From the NCBI RefSeq assembly GCF_029168945.1, contig NC_083605.1:3789280-3853279 (forward strand): a stretch of 64,000 bases of DNA. The letters are read 5' to 3'. The DNA is from Cannabis sativa. Lineage: Eukaryota; Streptophyta; Magnoliopsida; Rosales; Cannabaceae. The translations under genes were made by a program, and so were the position numbers. Under the pieces are notes generated by a model. It ran no database searches. It saw only the letters and a list, made by a program, of their open reading frames with translations, and was not told the DNA's origin. The stretch's first letter is position 1, and the number at the start of each line of letters is the position of its first letter. This document shows, in pieces, positions 1-10,035 of this stretch.

Positions 1-228
1 TATATTTTTTGAAAACATCAACTTAAAACAAAATAAAATTAATTCTAAACAATAATATATCATTTTTATTTTTATTTTCTTCTTTTATTTTTTATTTATT
101 TTTTGTTTTTTTATAAAAAAATATATAAAAATGATATTTTTTTTAAAAAAAAAGGCAAGCTCAACCCGAACCCGATCAAAACCCACCCGCACCCAAAATC
201 CAAAAATCCAGTCACACAAACAGGTAAA
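1..228. other. AT-rich intergenic DNA
   Basis: Low-complexity A/T runs with a short stretch at about 155-220 rich in CCCGAACCC-type motifs, which is common in plant transposon debris. I see no gene or RNA. Confidence 0.5.
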
Positions 229-700
229 ACACTTTTTTTTTTTTTTTTGACGCGGTGAACAGAGTCACACATGATTAACAATGCAGCAAACCACAATCGG
301 CGGTGGAATCTCCTCGAACCAGGATAGCTCATCGTCTAACCGAAGGGCATATTTTGTCAAACCATGAGCTGCAGAATACATATTGCGAGCAACATGGGAC
401 AAAACTGCCCCCAGAAATTTAGACAATAAAGCTATAACGTCTTCAAACAACTCCCCGTCACATTGAAAAATACCTTCCCATTATAATAGTTGTCGTCAGA
501 AGTAGCGAAACTGAAAAAACATAATAACACCAAAACCAAAAAATACAGTTATATTAGAATGGTATTCTTCAAATTAAAATTAAAATACAAACTTAGAATT
601 TAACACACAACCTAAAACACAAGTTCAAGTATAACTAGCCAAAGGTATTACCCTTTGGCTGATAACAACAAACAACAAAATTTCTAAGTATAACTAGCCA
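229..700 (-). mobile_element. LINE 3' end (RNase H tail), copy 1
   Basis: On the minus strand this reads a LINE-type RNase H C-terminus (residues such as HVARNMYSAAHGL and LRLDDELSWFEE, followed by PPPIVVCC), then a poly(A) tail seen as the T-run at about 232-249. Reading back to about 700 it matches the second copy at 57385-57870 on the opposite strand, including the 3'-proximal motif ACTAGCCAAAGGTATTACC. The reading frame covers only the last ~60 codons, so it is a 5'-truncated or eroded non-LTR retrotransposon. The RNase H call is from the typical LINE ending, not from a search. Confidence 0.7.
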
Positions 701-1296
701 AATGTAAAATACTTTAAAATGTAAAAATAGATTAGCTTGTTTAAAAAAAATTAGACCAATACAAGTAAAACACTTTAAAAATATTAACACGTCATGACAT
801 ATATTTTTTGAAAAATAATAATAAATATGGACACAAATTTACAGCACTATAAAGAGTGTACAGAAAGATAGATCACGTTGATGATTGGTTTGGTGAATTC
901 TTGAAAGGCGTGACTGTGGGTGTGGTAGATTAGAACTTTTAATTAGATTCACAACTTCTTCCAAAAAAAATTGATTCACAACTATTAGATTTTTATTTTG
1001 TTTTTTTCGTAAACAAATTATTATTATTGTGTGGGGAGTGTTGCTTGGTCACACCTACAAACAAACCAAGATACTATAATTCACCAAAAAAAAATACTAT
1101 ATATACACACATTTGCAATAATAGGATACAATAACCACCGACACTCAAAGATTTTTTTTTTTTTTTTGTCAAAGTGAAAAAAAAAAATCTGTACCACTTA
1201 ATCCCGTTTTAGTAATAAAAAAAGAGTTATAAAACTTGAAAATTAAGCAAAGTTACAACTAATCAATAATAATACTACAACTATAACTCATTAGGG
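701..1296. other. AT-rich intergenic DNA, nothing recognised
   Basis: Mixed A/T-rich sequence with homopolymer runs. No open frame, splice pattern or terminal repeat structure was seen. Confidence 0.5.
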
Positions 1297-1526
1297 ACTC
1301 GTTTGGAACGTCGTATTAAGTCGTATTGTATTGTATTATATTGAATGGATTATATATCATATTTTTATATAATACTATGTTAGACTTTAATTTATACTAA
1401 AATATTATATATTTAAGTGTCCATAAAAATTAATACCACATATCGTTTTACATAAAAATATTACATAAAATACAATTTAATACAATACAATACAATACGA
1501 CTTAATTCAACGTTCTAAATGAACTC
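1297..1526. mobile_element. MITE family A, copy 1
   Basis: About 230 bp with imperfect terminal inverted repeats: CTCGTTTGGAACGTCGTATT on the left, and GTTCATTTAGAACGTTGAAT when the right end is read on the minus strand. Next to each end lie short GTATT/AATAC repeats. Two relatives sit at about 3782-3978 and 15184-15412. It is non-coding and AT-rich inside. The target duplication is not clear, so I leave the superfamily open. Confidence 0.75.
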
Positions 1527-2071
1527 TAAATAGTTTAATTTAAAAAAATACTAAAAAGTATTATATGGTAACTAATATCTTATATTATTATACATTTTAT
1601 ATTGTTATTGATGTAAATAAATATCGAATATATAGAATTCGGGTCTTTAATTTATAACCATAACCGAAAACATGGTTTGCATTGTAGACATTAAAACACA
1701 TTCTCAAAATACACAATGAAAAGTATTAATTGTAAGCTAGTTTATTTCCATGATAAGAAAATTAGCTAAGAATGAATGAGTGTTAAGATTAAGTTAAAAG
1801 GCGATTTCGCAAACTATTAATGGAGCTAAGACGAAAAGAGCTAAACTATGAAGAAGTAAATTTGTTTCAACTTCCAATAGTAACATATGCTTAACATTGT
1901 GTTAAAGAAAACATAACCATGCAAAGCCATTCTCTTACAAACACATATGCATTAATCGATTATGTAAAAATCAACTCGAAATTACCTCACCCTTCTAACT
2001 AAGTTGTCAAAATTCAGAACCCCCAATCCTACTATACTTTAACCACTGCCAAAATAAAATCCAAAAGATTC
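1527..2071. other. DRB1 3' flank, no gene
   Basis: AT-rich sequence downstream of the DRB1 stop codon on the minus strand. It should include the 3' UTR and poly(A) signals, but no single signal stands out. No other feature was seen. Confidence 0.45.
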
Positions 2072-4375
2072 TTACGCGGGTTTCTCTGAAGCTTGGAAAT
2101 TCTGTTCTGACTCGATAACCTTAGTCTCGGTGGCAATTGAAGTCTCTACTTTAGCCATAGCAGTAGAAGTAGAATCAGTTAAAGCCACATTGAAAGACAC
2201 TGGAGGAGGTAGATTATTCTCACTATTGCTTTGATTGGAATATGAAACTGTCGACTTCCCATTTTCAAGAGCATTGACCAAAGAACCGCCTTCACCAGCA
2301 GAAACTTTTTCTGTTTCACTTTGAACCATTTGCTGCATCTCATTTTGGGGATTCGAAACGGTATTAGTATCCAATTGTTCAGAAGCTACTACCGATGCAT
2401 CATCAGTTCCCACATTCGGATTGCCCTTTCCTGCACGAACCTTAGAGAATTTTTTCTTAAAGTTTTTCTTCCTAAACCGTGCCTTCTTTGGCTTTGGCTT
2501 TGGAGATTTCAGAGGCTCCTCAACATTGGGATTTGATTCGAGGCTTCGTTTCTTGCTGGGAAGCACAGTCAACTGAGCATTTTCAATTTGTTTACTGTAG
2601 GACTCAGAAGCACTAGACTGGATAGCTAAAAGTGCAGTTCTAGCAGCTTTAATCTCAGCCTCTTTTTTTGTTCTTGCTGCAGCACCAATATATCGAATTC
2701 CCCCAATCTCGATGGAACATGAAAAGAGAGCTGCTCGGCCAGGGGCTTCATCCTTCTGACATTGATATAAAGGGATAGCATAGTTCATTTTCTGAGTGTA
2801 CTCCTGCAGCAGATTCTTGCATAATCCAGTTTCATGCTGGGAAAGCACACACACAAAACAGTCACTCATGAATGTGATCCCGAGGGCTCAATATAAACTG
2901 CAATAACACATTGCCAAAGAAGGGAAAAAAATAGAACATCAAATCAGCTTTTTTTTCTGTGTGAGGACAAGAATACGGCCATCTTATATTATCCGAAATA
3001 ATTATAGCTAGCAGATGTAGCTGAAACACTTTGCTCAAAACTGAAAGAGTCACTAACAAGATCTACATTAATCAGTCATTTGCAGGGTTTACTCAGTTCT
3101 ATTTCTTTGCAACACCCCATAACAGAATTAATCATACAAGGAATTAGAATACGAAAGAAACAATGTGGTGTGCTTTTCATCAACTCTGAGGTTAATCTTT
3201 TTATTCTCATTACACAAAAATACTAGAAAGGCTAAAATAGAAAAAGCTTACAACTGGTTGAGAGATGCATTGATTGACATCACCCCTGGCACCATCAGAT
3301 TTAGCTAACTCCCTAAGAGCAACTTCAGCAGCTGACTGCTCGGCTGCCTTTCGGTTGGAAAATCCAGGCAAGGAATCGTATCTGACATTATTTACAATCA
3401 CGGTTGACTTAAAAAATGGCTCATGGGAGGGACCTTCTTTAGTAGTCTCATACACAGGAGTACCTACTCCCACCTTTTGAGCATACTCCTGTAATCGGCT
3501 CTTGAATACATAGCAATTTGAAACACCTAACATTGAAATTGAAATTAAACATGAAAAACAAATTTAGTGGGCATCTCATACTGTTGACATTTCAAAGAAT
3601 GTACATCACCAGTACCTATCTACCTGCTATATTCAGGTGAAGCTTAAAAAAAAATCACATTTAGAAACATAAAACTCGCTCTAGGTCTCTATAATTAGAT
3701 GCAATGCAACCTAATTATAGAGACCTACTATCACTTTTTGAGCATACTCCTGCAATCGGCTTTTGAATACATAGCAACTTGAAGGTTCGTGTGGTACGCT
3801 GTATTAAGTTTATATTGTATAATTAAATTGTATTTTATATCCTATTTTTATATGCTAAATTTGAATCTATTGTATATTTATAAACCAATCAAACTTAATA
3901 TCACTTATACTTTTTAATATAATACTATACAACAAAATCATACAATACAATACGGTATAATACGGTATACCAAACGAACTTGAAACACCTACATTTGACA
4001 TGGAATCATCAATTTATAAAACTTTGAATACCAAACATGAAAACCTAATTTGATGGGCATCTAAGTTAGTTGAGACTTAAGTCATTTTGAGCTTAAAAGT
4101 CTCTTAACAATGTACATGATCAGAATCCATCTCTATGATCTATCTACCTGCCATTTTCAGGTGAACCCATCCTAGGTCTCTATTAAATTAGATGTTTCTC
4201 ACCCTAGTAAGAACAAAGTCACATATAGACCAAACCCTAAACAAAGGTTTAAGTAGAAAGAAACCTAGAATTCAGAAAACAAAACAAAACAAAAAAGATA
4301 AGAAGATGTTAATGTTGATAAATCAGAGATAGTTTGATTATGAATACCTGGAACAGGATTGGGAACTCTTAACAT
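2072..4375 (-). CDS. DRB1: Double-stranded RNA-binding protein 1 (HYL1-like microRNA-processing factor)
   Basis: Three coding exons on the minus strand: 4375-4348, 3526-3252 and 2836-2072. They give 355 residues in one frame with GT-AG introns. The start MLRVPNPVPG is the first in-frame ATG and its codon is split by intron 1. dsRBD1 spans about residues 13-84 (SNCYVFKSRLQEYAQK, then GFSNRKAAEQSAAEVALREL). dsRBD2 spans about 102-174 (HETGLCKNLLQEY, then ARTKKEAEIKAARTALLAIQ). A strongly basic stretch at about 213-236 (KPKPKKARFRKK) is a nuclear localisation signal candidate. The tail is S/T/N/Q-rich. Arabidopsis HYL1 has the same order; it binds pri-miRNA with DCL1 and SERRATE in nuclear dicing bodies, and its second dsRBD dimerises. 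That role is inferred from family match. The exon 2/3 junction (QPV|HETGL) is at the position expected for DRB1. The protein is shorter than Arabidopsis HYL1 because the C-terminal tail differs. Confidence 0.95.
3714..4190 (-). repeat. Partial duplication of DRB1 exon 2 and adjacent intron, inside intron 1
   Basis: 3728-3785 repeats the first ~50 bases of DRB1 exon 2 (on the minus strand it encodes CYVFKSRLQEYAQK), and 3970-4190 repeats the intron sequence next to the exon 2 acceptor, including GATGGGCATCT and the ATCTACCTGC...TTTCAGGTGAA block. The source is about 3465-3640. The duplicate is split by a MITE. The acceptor AG is still present in the copy, but the exon fragment has no evident donor and soon leaves frame, so I read it as a dead exon copy. 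Confidence 0.8.
3782..3978. mobile_element. MITE family A, copy 2, in DRB1 intron 1
   Basis: About 195 bp with inverted ends GTTCGTGTGGTACGCTGTAT and (minus strand) GTTCGTTTGGTATACCGTAT, followed by GTATT-type subterminal repeats as in copies 1 and 3. It sits inside the duplicated exon fragment; the bases AACTTGAA occur on both sides, which may be an 8-bp target duplication. Confidence 0.8.
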
Positions 4376-4823
4376 GGTGAGAGAAAGAGAATGCAAACAA
4401 GTTGTTGTTGTTGTTGAGGCTGATCAACTCACCACTCTAAAACATTTCCCACCTGAAATTTGGTTTCCTCTAATTCCTCTGATAACAATACTTGGTGATG
4501 GAGGAGGGTCCTTTGTCTTTGTTGGTATCCATTGATGCCCACCTCTGATTTCTGCCGTTTTTCTCGTGCCCAGAAGAATGAGAGGAAGTGGGAAAGGAAG
4601 AGGAACTGTGCAGAGACCCTTTTTATACCAGCAAATTCGGGCGGGTGCCCACGGGTCAATTGGATCGACCCGACCCGAATAAAGTTTGGGTTTTTTAAGC
4701 GTTTATTATATTAAGCGGAACCCTCAAAATCAAAACTTTGAGACCTTTCTCAGCTCCGAACTCTTGCAGCCGTCTTCTTCTTCTTCTTCTTCTTCGAAAT
4801 CCGACAGTTCGAGAGTTCATCAG
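4376..4823. promoter_or_regulatory. Bidirectional promoter and 5' leaders of DRB1 (-) and mS33 (+)
   Basis: Only about 450 bases separate the DRB1 start codon from the first splice donor of the mS33 leader. On the minus strand a TATA-like TATAAAAAGG lies at about 4618-4628, roughly 245 bases upstream of the DRB1 ATG, so transcription should begin near 4590. On the plus strand the sequence from about 4720 (CCTCAAAATC onward, with a TTC-repeat at 4770-4795) looks like the untranslated first exon of mS33. A GC-rich segment CGGGCGGGTGCCCACGGGTC lies between them. Start sites are inferred. Confidence 0.65.
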
Positions 4824-5301
4824 GTTTGTGTGGCCTTTTTTGGTTTTCTTTCTCGTTCTTCGGTTTTTGTTTTATAATAAATGTTGAAATGCAAGTGTTG
4901 AAGGGTTTTATTGGGTTTGTAAAAATGAATTGAATTGAGTTTGAGCTTTTCACGATGCTAATTCTGTATGCATTGATTTCAATTTGTTGTCCTTGTTATG
5001 ACATTCACAGTTTTGAATTTAAAACTAATTAAGAGAACAAGCTTGTATACTATGATTGTTGATTGTATAATCAGTCTTAATTTATGATTAATATGTTATT
5101 TCAAGTTACTTAATAAGTTTGTTCGAAAGAAAGAAAGAAACTGAGTTTGTGTGTTTTTTGGGTGTGAAATTATTGTCAAATTTGCCAAATTAACAAAAAC
5201 AACTCACTTAACAGTGCAATTTTCAGTGTAATTCATACAAAGTTAATTTGCTAATAAAAATATTTAAAAAAATCATTTTACTAATAAAAATTTTCATAAA
5301 G
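4824..5301 (+). other. Predicted 5' UTR intron of mS33
   Basis: Donor CAG|GTTTGTG at 4824 and acceptor AAAG at 5300-5301, with a branch-point-like CTAAT about 20 bases before the acceptor. The donor directly follows the pyrimidine-rich leader. The acceptor lacks a strong polypyrimidine tract, so the exact end is uncertain. Confidence 0.5.
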
Positions 5302-5316
5302 GTTGAGTTGGAGGTT

Positions 5317-5343
5317 ATGAGAGAATGGGCAGTAGTGGTTTGA
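5317..5343 (+). other. Overlapping upstream ORF at the mS33 start
   Basis: An ATG eight bases before the mS33 ATG opens an 8-codon frame that stops at TGA inside the mS33 coding sequence. It would lie in the mature mRNA if the predicted leader intron ends at 5301. Translation of it is inference only. Confidence 0.4.
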
Positions 5344-7316
5344 AGGATATTTTGGCTACAGTAGTTAAGGTGGGAGTGAGTGAAGCAAGGGCAAGGATAT
5401 TTGGGCATGTTCTTAACCCAACTGGCCAAAGATCTTCACACAAGTTGTTACGCAAGAAACTCATTGGTGACAAAGTTTCTCAATGGTATCCACATGATAT
5501 CACCAAGGATGATCCTCTTATCATGGCTCGAAAAGAACAAGAGTAACCTCTCTTACTCATCACTCCACTTTCTACATTCATTTCATACTTATATACCTAA
5601 CCTAACTGTTGTCATTGTTTTGCTTTTTTACATGCCTACTTTTGCATCTAGTTAGAATGAGTTATAATGAGACCGAGACGGGGTTGAGGAGGAAAGGGGC
5701 ATTACTGAATTTGTTGCCCAGAATTATGAAAAAGAAAATAAGTATGCCATGGGAATAAATAAGCTGCTCTAGACTCTAGTCACAAACAAAGCACACACAA
5801 AGAAATAGAGAGAAAAACTATAAGATACATTTGAAGTTTGGTGTCAAGTAAAGGTTGATAGGGGTTAAGAGGAGATTTGGTTGTTTGATACCCGAAAATG
5901 AGATGGGAAATTTGATTTTCTATACTTAGAAAATCAAAAAATTTGATTTCTAAACCAATAATTTAAACCCTAAAAAAACTATACTTTTTTTTCAAAACCC
6001 CAAAAATACCCCCAAACATCTCTCTCTCTCTCTATCTCGGCCGGTCCCAAGAATCCCACACCCCAGGTCCGATGGTCGGACCATGGGGTCCGATGGGGTC
6101 CGACCAATCGGACCCATCGGACCCCAAGGTCCGACCAACGGACCTCTCTCTTCCCCTCTCTCTCTCAAATCGCAGAAAAAAAAAAAAAAAAAATTTCACG
6201 GACGGTCGGACCTTGGGGTCCGATGGGTCCGATTGGTCGGACCCATCGGACCCCAAGGTCCGACCATCAGACCTCTTTCTTCCTCTCTCTCTCAAATCGC
6301 AAAAAAAAAAAAAAATTCACAGACGGTCGGACCTTGGGGTCCGATGGGTCCGATTGGTCGGACCCATCGGACCCCAAGGTCCGACCATCGGACCTCTGTC
6401 TTCTTCCCTCTCTCAAATCGCAGGAAAAAAAAAAAAAGTTTCAGAGGGTCGGACGGGTTGGGGTCGGACTGGGGTTGCTCTTTCGGGTTGGGGTTGGGGT
6501 CGGAGGGGTTGGGGTCGTGGTCGACGGGGGTGAGGGTGGTGATCGGCGTTGGGGTTGACGTGGGTGGGTGAGGGTGGTTCGGGTGAGGGTGGGCGGTTGG
6601 GGTGAGATAGAGGGGAGAGAGAGATGATGCAGAGAGAGAGAATATTGTGAGGGGGGTATTTTTGGGGTTTTGAAAAAAAAGGTATAGTTTTTTTAGGGTT
6701 TAAATTATTGGTTTAGAAATCAAATTTTTTGATTTTCTAAGTATAGAAAATCAAATTTCCCAATGAGATTGTGATGTCCTTGAAAAACTGTTGGAAAGTT
6801 GTATAAGATCACCACCATACTCACTCACCTAGGGCTAGCTAGCTAGAGCCTAGACATTTGAAATTGGGTCTGAAGAAAAGGTTGATAGGGGTTAAGAGGA
6901 GATTTGGTTGTTTGATATCCAAAAATGTGATGTCCTTGAGCTCTCAGATACTGAGATTCGGATCAATAAGTAGACTTGAGCTCTCAGATATTGGGATTAT
7001 CTTTCTCTGAGTTGTTATGATGATGAAGATGACATCTTATTATATAGTTTTAGAGAGTTTTGTTCTCCTGATAAAATTACGAGTCTTTGTATGTTGAGTG
7101 TACTAAGAACCTTCATTGTGGGAAATCTTGTGTCAAAAATGTGATGTCCTTGAAGAATGTTATCTCATTATTGCATGTTTAAAGGAATCATAACTCTTCT
7201 TTTACTTTGTGTATTTGGTAATTGGCAGGCGCTTATCAAGACTCGAAATGTTGAAACGTCGAGGAAAGGGACCGCCTAAAAAGGGTCAAGGCAAGCGTGC
7301 TTCTAAACGTAAATAG
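5325..7316 (+). CDS. Small ribosomal subunit protein mS33, mitochondrial
   Basis: Two coding exons, 5325-5542 and 7229-7316, joined by a GT-AG intron, encode 101 residues. The protein starts MGSSGLKDILATVVKVG and contains EARARIFGHVLNPTGQRS and HKLLRKKLIGDKVSQWYP, which are hallmarks of the plant mS33 (yeast Rsm27-like) family. It ends with a very basic tail (LKRRGKGPPKKGQGKRASKR). Length is normal for this family. It should be a structural protein of the small mitoribosomal subunit; targeting is probably internal because no long presequence is seen. The gene is divergent from DRB1. The intron is unusual, holding an 857-bp inverted-repeat transposon and duplicated sequence. An upstream ATG overlaps the start. 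Confidence 0.93.
5905..6761. mobile_element. 857-bp terminal-inverted-repeat element in the mS33 intron
   Basis: The ends are near-perfect inverted repeats of about 100 bases starting GGGAAATTTGATTTTCTATA. AATGAGAT is duplicated exactly on both sides (5897-5904 and 6762-6769). The paralogous sequence at about 8195-8230 has a single AATGAGAT and no insert, which gives the pre-insertion state. The core has palindromic GC-rich repeats and then a G-rich stretch; there is no transposase frame. Long inverted repeats suggest a Mutator-like non-autonomous element, while an 8-bp duplication would also fit hAT. Confidence 0.9.
6063..6448. repeat. Tandem array of palindromic GC-rich units
   Basis: Three units begin at about 6074, 6204 and 6325 (spacing 130 and 121). 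Each contains an almost perfect palindrome built from GGTCGGACC, GGGGTCCGATGGG and its complement, then a CTCTCTCAAATCGCA tail and a poly(A) run. Each unit could fold as a long hairpin. At 6465-6600 follow many GGGGTTGGGG-type runs that could form G-quadruplexes on the sense strand. Confidence 0.85.
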
Positions 7317-8007
7317 AAATGCCTTGCATTGCCTTGACTTGAGACAACAATTCAATACAATACAAGATCCTTGATGTTATTATGATAAAATTGTTTCTCA
7401 ACTTACTCTTTTCACTTGAAAGACTTCCAAATGAAGCATTTAAGAATTCGATTTATTATTATTTGATGTTTCTGTTGGAATCTTATCTTACCTCTTGTTT
7501 TTCCTTTACTATAGTGAAAGATTAAACAAGTTTAACTTAACATATATTTGTTGTGATTGTGAAGCCCTTTTTTACTGATATAAAACAAGGAAATTTACAC
7601 TTACGTTTTTGCACATTATATTCAAAATTATTATGACAATTTGTATTTGTAGAAGCTTCTCCAACCCAATACGAGGGGTTTAAAGACTGTTCAATTGTGT
7701 ATTTGTAGAAGCTACTGCGATTTCATCTTCTTAATCTTTCAAAATGTGATCTTTGCCTTTTTTCGGCTTTTGAATCAGTCCCATTTCCATGTGAAAAGTA
7801 CCGAGAAAAAGGAATCGGTTGATAATTTTTTTTTTGATAAAGTCATTTCAAAACATCAAAAGATGGCTGAAAATATAAATAAAAATTATTATGATTTATT
7901 TGTTTCTGAAACGATTTTAACCCCTAAATGTATTGAATTGAGATTCATAGATTACGTTTGGATGAAATTAGTTAAAGCTTCAATTACTACATTAAATTCG
8001 AGCAACT
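7317..8007 (+). other. mS33 3' UTR and flank
   Basis: Sequence after the mS33 stop. The words GTATTTGTAGAAGCT occur twice (about 7646 and 7699), a small local duplication. No other gene is supported; the short open frame at about 7695-8012 has no recognisable similarity. Confidence 0.45.
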
Positions 8008-8260
8008 TTTAAGGAAAGACGCATTAGTGAATTTGTTGCCTACGAAAAAGAAAATAAGTATGCCATGGGAATAAATAAGCTGCTCTAGACTCTAGTCACA
8101 AACAAAGCATGCAAAGAAATAGAGAGAAAAACTATAAGACACATTTGAAGTTGGGTGTCAATAAAAGGTTGATTTAGGAAGAGATTTGGTTGTTTGATAT
8201 CCAAAAATGAGATTGTGATGTTCTTGAAAAACTGTTGGAAAATTGTATAAGATACATTTA
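8008..8260 (+). repeat. Paralogue of mS33 intron with the empty insertion site
   Basis: Matches 5684-5904 and then 6770-6810 with few differences. It includes AAGTATGCCATGGGAATAAA and AAAATGAGATTGTGATG, the latter being the uninterrupted target of the 857-bp element. Confidence 0.85.
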
Positions 8261-8619
8261 TAGGAGAGGAACTTTAAACTCTAAACTCTTTTTCATAAAT
8301 TCGAACCACTTGATTAATTGGTGTGAGTGTGACCGTATAAGTTTTGTGTGTCTAATAGTTATAATAATAATTACATAGAAGACTTAAGAAGAAAAATGTC
8401 AAAGAGGGTTTGAGAGGGTCGGTTGGGGCTGAGGCAAAATGCAGGGAAATAAATCTATTTTCCTCAATAATTTCATTTTACAACAAAATGAATTACAAAT
8501 CAAATTACCCAAAATGCCCATTAGGCCAAATAACATATACATAAGCAATTAAGAGTGTTTAAGTCATTTTACACACAATTAATCCCAATTAATTTTCAGA
8601 TTAATCACCAAAAATTAAA
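8261..8619. other. Possible LTR or other retroelement fragment, left part
   Basis: AT-rich sequence with phrases such as ACCCAAAATGCCCATTAGG that resemble plant LTRs. It appears to continue at 10036 after removal of the inserted Mutator-like element. No coding region is seen. Confidence 0.3.
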
Positions 8620-10026
8620 GAGGAGTGTTAAGGAGACTCTCTTTTGCACTCTCTAGATTAATTTGTTTGTACATATTAATTAACCATAATCTTACCATAT
8701 TATTACAATTATACCATTTTAATAAAATTAATACAATAATTATTATTCCACTAATATCTGATTTTATATACTAAAGAAAAATTATATTTTAATCTTCTCA
8801 TCTTCATAGATATTTTTTAGTATAAAAACAGATTTTTTTTTTTTCAATGGTATAAAATAAGTAATTAATACTCTTTTTTTATCTTTTTTTTAATATATGT
8901 ACATTATCTCTTAAATATTATTTAATGCTAATTTCTATTTATTATTTTTCAGTTCAAGCTCCATAAAAAAAAGAAATTGTAAAGAAGTATTCACCACAAA
9001 TAAAAAAAAAAAAGTATTATTTATGTTATATATTATATAAGTTGATGCCATACATACTTTTTTTTTGTTGAGAAAATTGTATCAAAATATATTTTTGCAT
9101 AATACTCATAATGTACAAGCTTTGAATCATATATGAAAGTTTAAATATCTTATTATATAATAAATAATAATATGATGGATTTTATATATTTTTTCTTTTG
9201 TCACATGTATTGAATTATTTAAGCTAATTAGGATTTTTGCCCCCTGAACTTTGACATGTACCAAATCATGCCCCCTGAACTTTTAAGGTTGTTAAAAATG
9301 CCCCCTGAATTATTGAGATTGTTGGATTTAAGGACTTTTTTCTAATTTTAGTAAAAAAGTCTAACATGGATGAAAGTTCAGAGGTCATAATTTAGTACAT
9401 ATCAAAGTTCAAGGGGCATGATTTGGTAGATATCAAAATCTGGGGAGCATGGTTTAATACATAAGCAATAACTGAAATAGTAAAATTGAATGAAATTAGA
9501 CAAAAGTCCTTAAATCCAACAATCTCAATAGTTCAAGGAGCATTTTCAATAACTTTAAAAGTTCAGGGGGCAAAAATTCTAATTAGTCAATCATTTATGT
9601 ATACTAACAAATGACTACCTTAAAATAGACAAGAATGATTAGAAATCACTTCTCTATCACTTCATAATACTTATGTCTTATGTAGTTATCTTTTGATAAT
9701 TTTATTGTTATTTTGAATAAATTTAAATTGGCAAATGAATGTGTAAATGTTATTTTGACTCCTATTTTTTTTTTAATTTTTGACTCCTATTTTATTCCGT
9801 ATATAAATATATATTATGCTCATTATTTATGTTTAACAAGAATAATTAAGCTACAAATAAATAATTAGTGTATTAATTTTATTAAGATGGCATTATTGTA
9901 ATAAGATGGTAAGATTATGGTTAATTAATAGGTACAAATAAATCAATCTAAATATTTGACATTTGTCATTCAATTATGGAGAGAGTGCAAGAGAGAGTAC
10001 AAAAGAGAGTCTCTTTAGCACTCCTC
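8620..10026. mobile_element. 1.4-kb Mutator-like non-autonomous element
   Basis: Inverted ends GAGGAGTGTTAAGGAGACTC and (minus strand) GAGGAGTGCTAAAGAGACTC, with further inverted similarity inward (TTAATTAACCATAATCTTACC). A 9-bp target duplication AAAATTAAA lies at 8611-8619 and 10027-10035, which is the size made by Mutator-like transposases. No transposase frame is present. A smaller element is nested at 9224-9586. Confidence 0.9.
9224..9586. mobile_element. Nested MITE with GCCCCCTGAAC ends
   Basis: About 360 bp with ends CTAATTAGGATTTTTGCCCC and (minus strand) CTAATTAGAATTTTTGCCCC; the inverted repeat continues through CTGAAC. CTAATTAG may be part of the terminus or the target duplication, since it is itself a palindrome. 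Inside, GGGGCATGATTTGGTA-type words recur in both orientations. Confidence 0.85.
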
Positions 10027-10035
10027 AAAATTAAA

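Larger units (their letters stand above)
5684..6940 (+). repeat. Duplicated intron segments in mS33
   Basis: The segment 5684-5904 continuing at 6770-6810 (after removing the inserted element) is repeated at 8008-8260, and about 6848-6940 is a shorter third copy (GGTTGATAGGGGTTAAGAGG, then GATTTGGTTGTTTGATATCC). All are non-coding. The arrangement suggests local duplication of intron sequence before the transposon arrived. Confidence 0.75.

Noticed and set aside
111..332. Open frame of 73 codons on the minus strand
   Set aside because: It is a shifted reading of the LINE 3' end and its poly(A) tail.
6032..6571. Several overlapping open frames of 87-162 codons with G-P-S-D-rich repeats
   Set aside because: They arise from the palindromic tandem array in the mS33 intron, are open in many frames on both strands, and have no protein-like composition.
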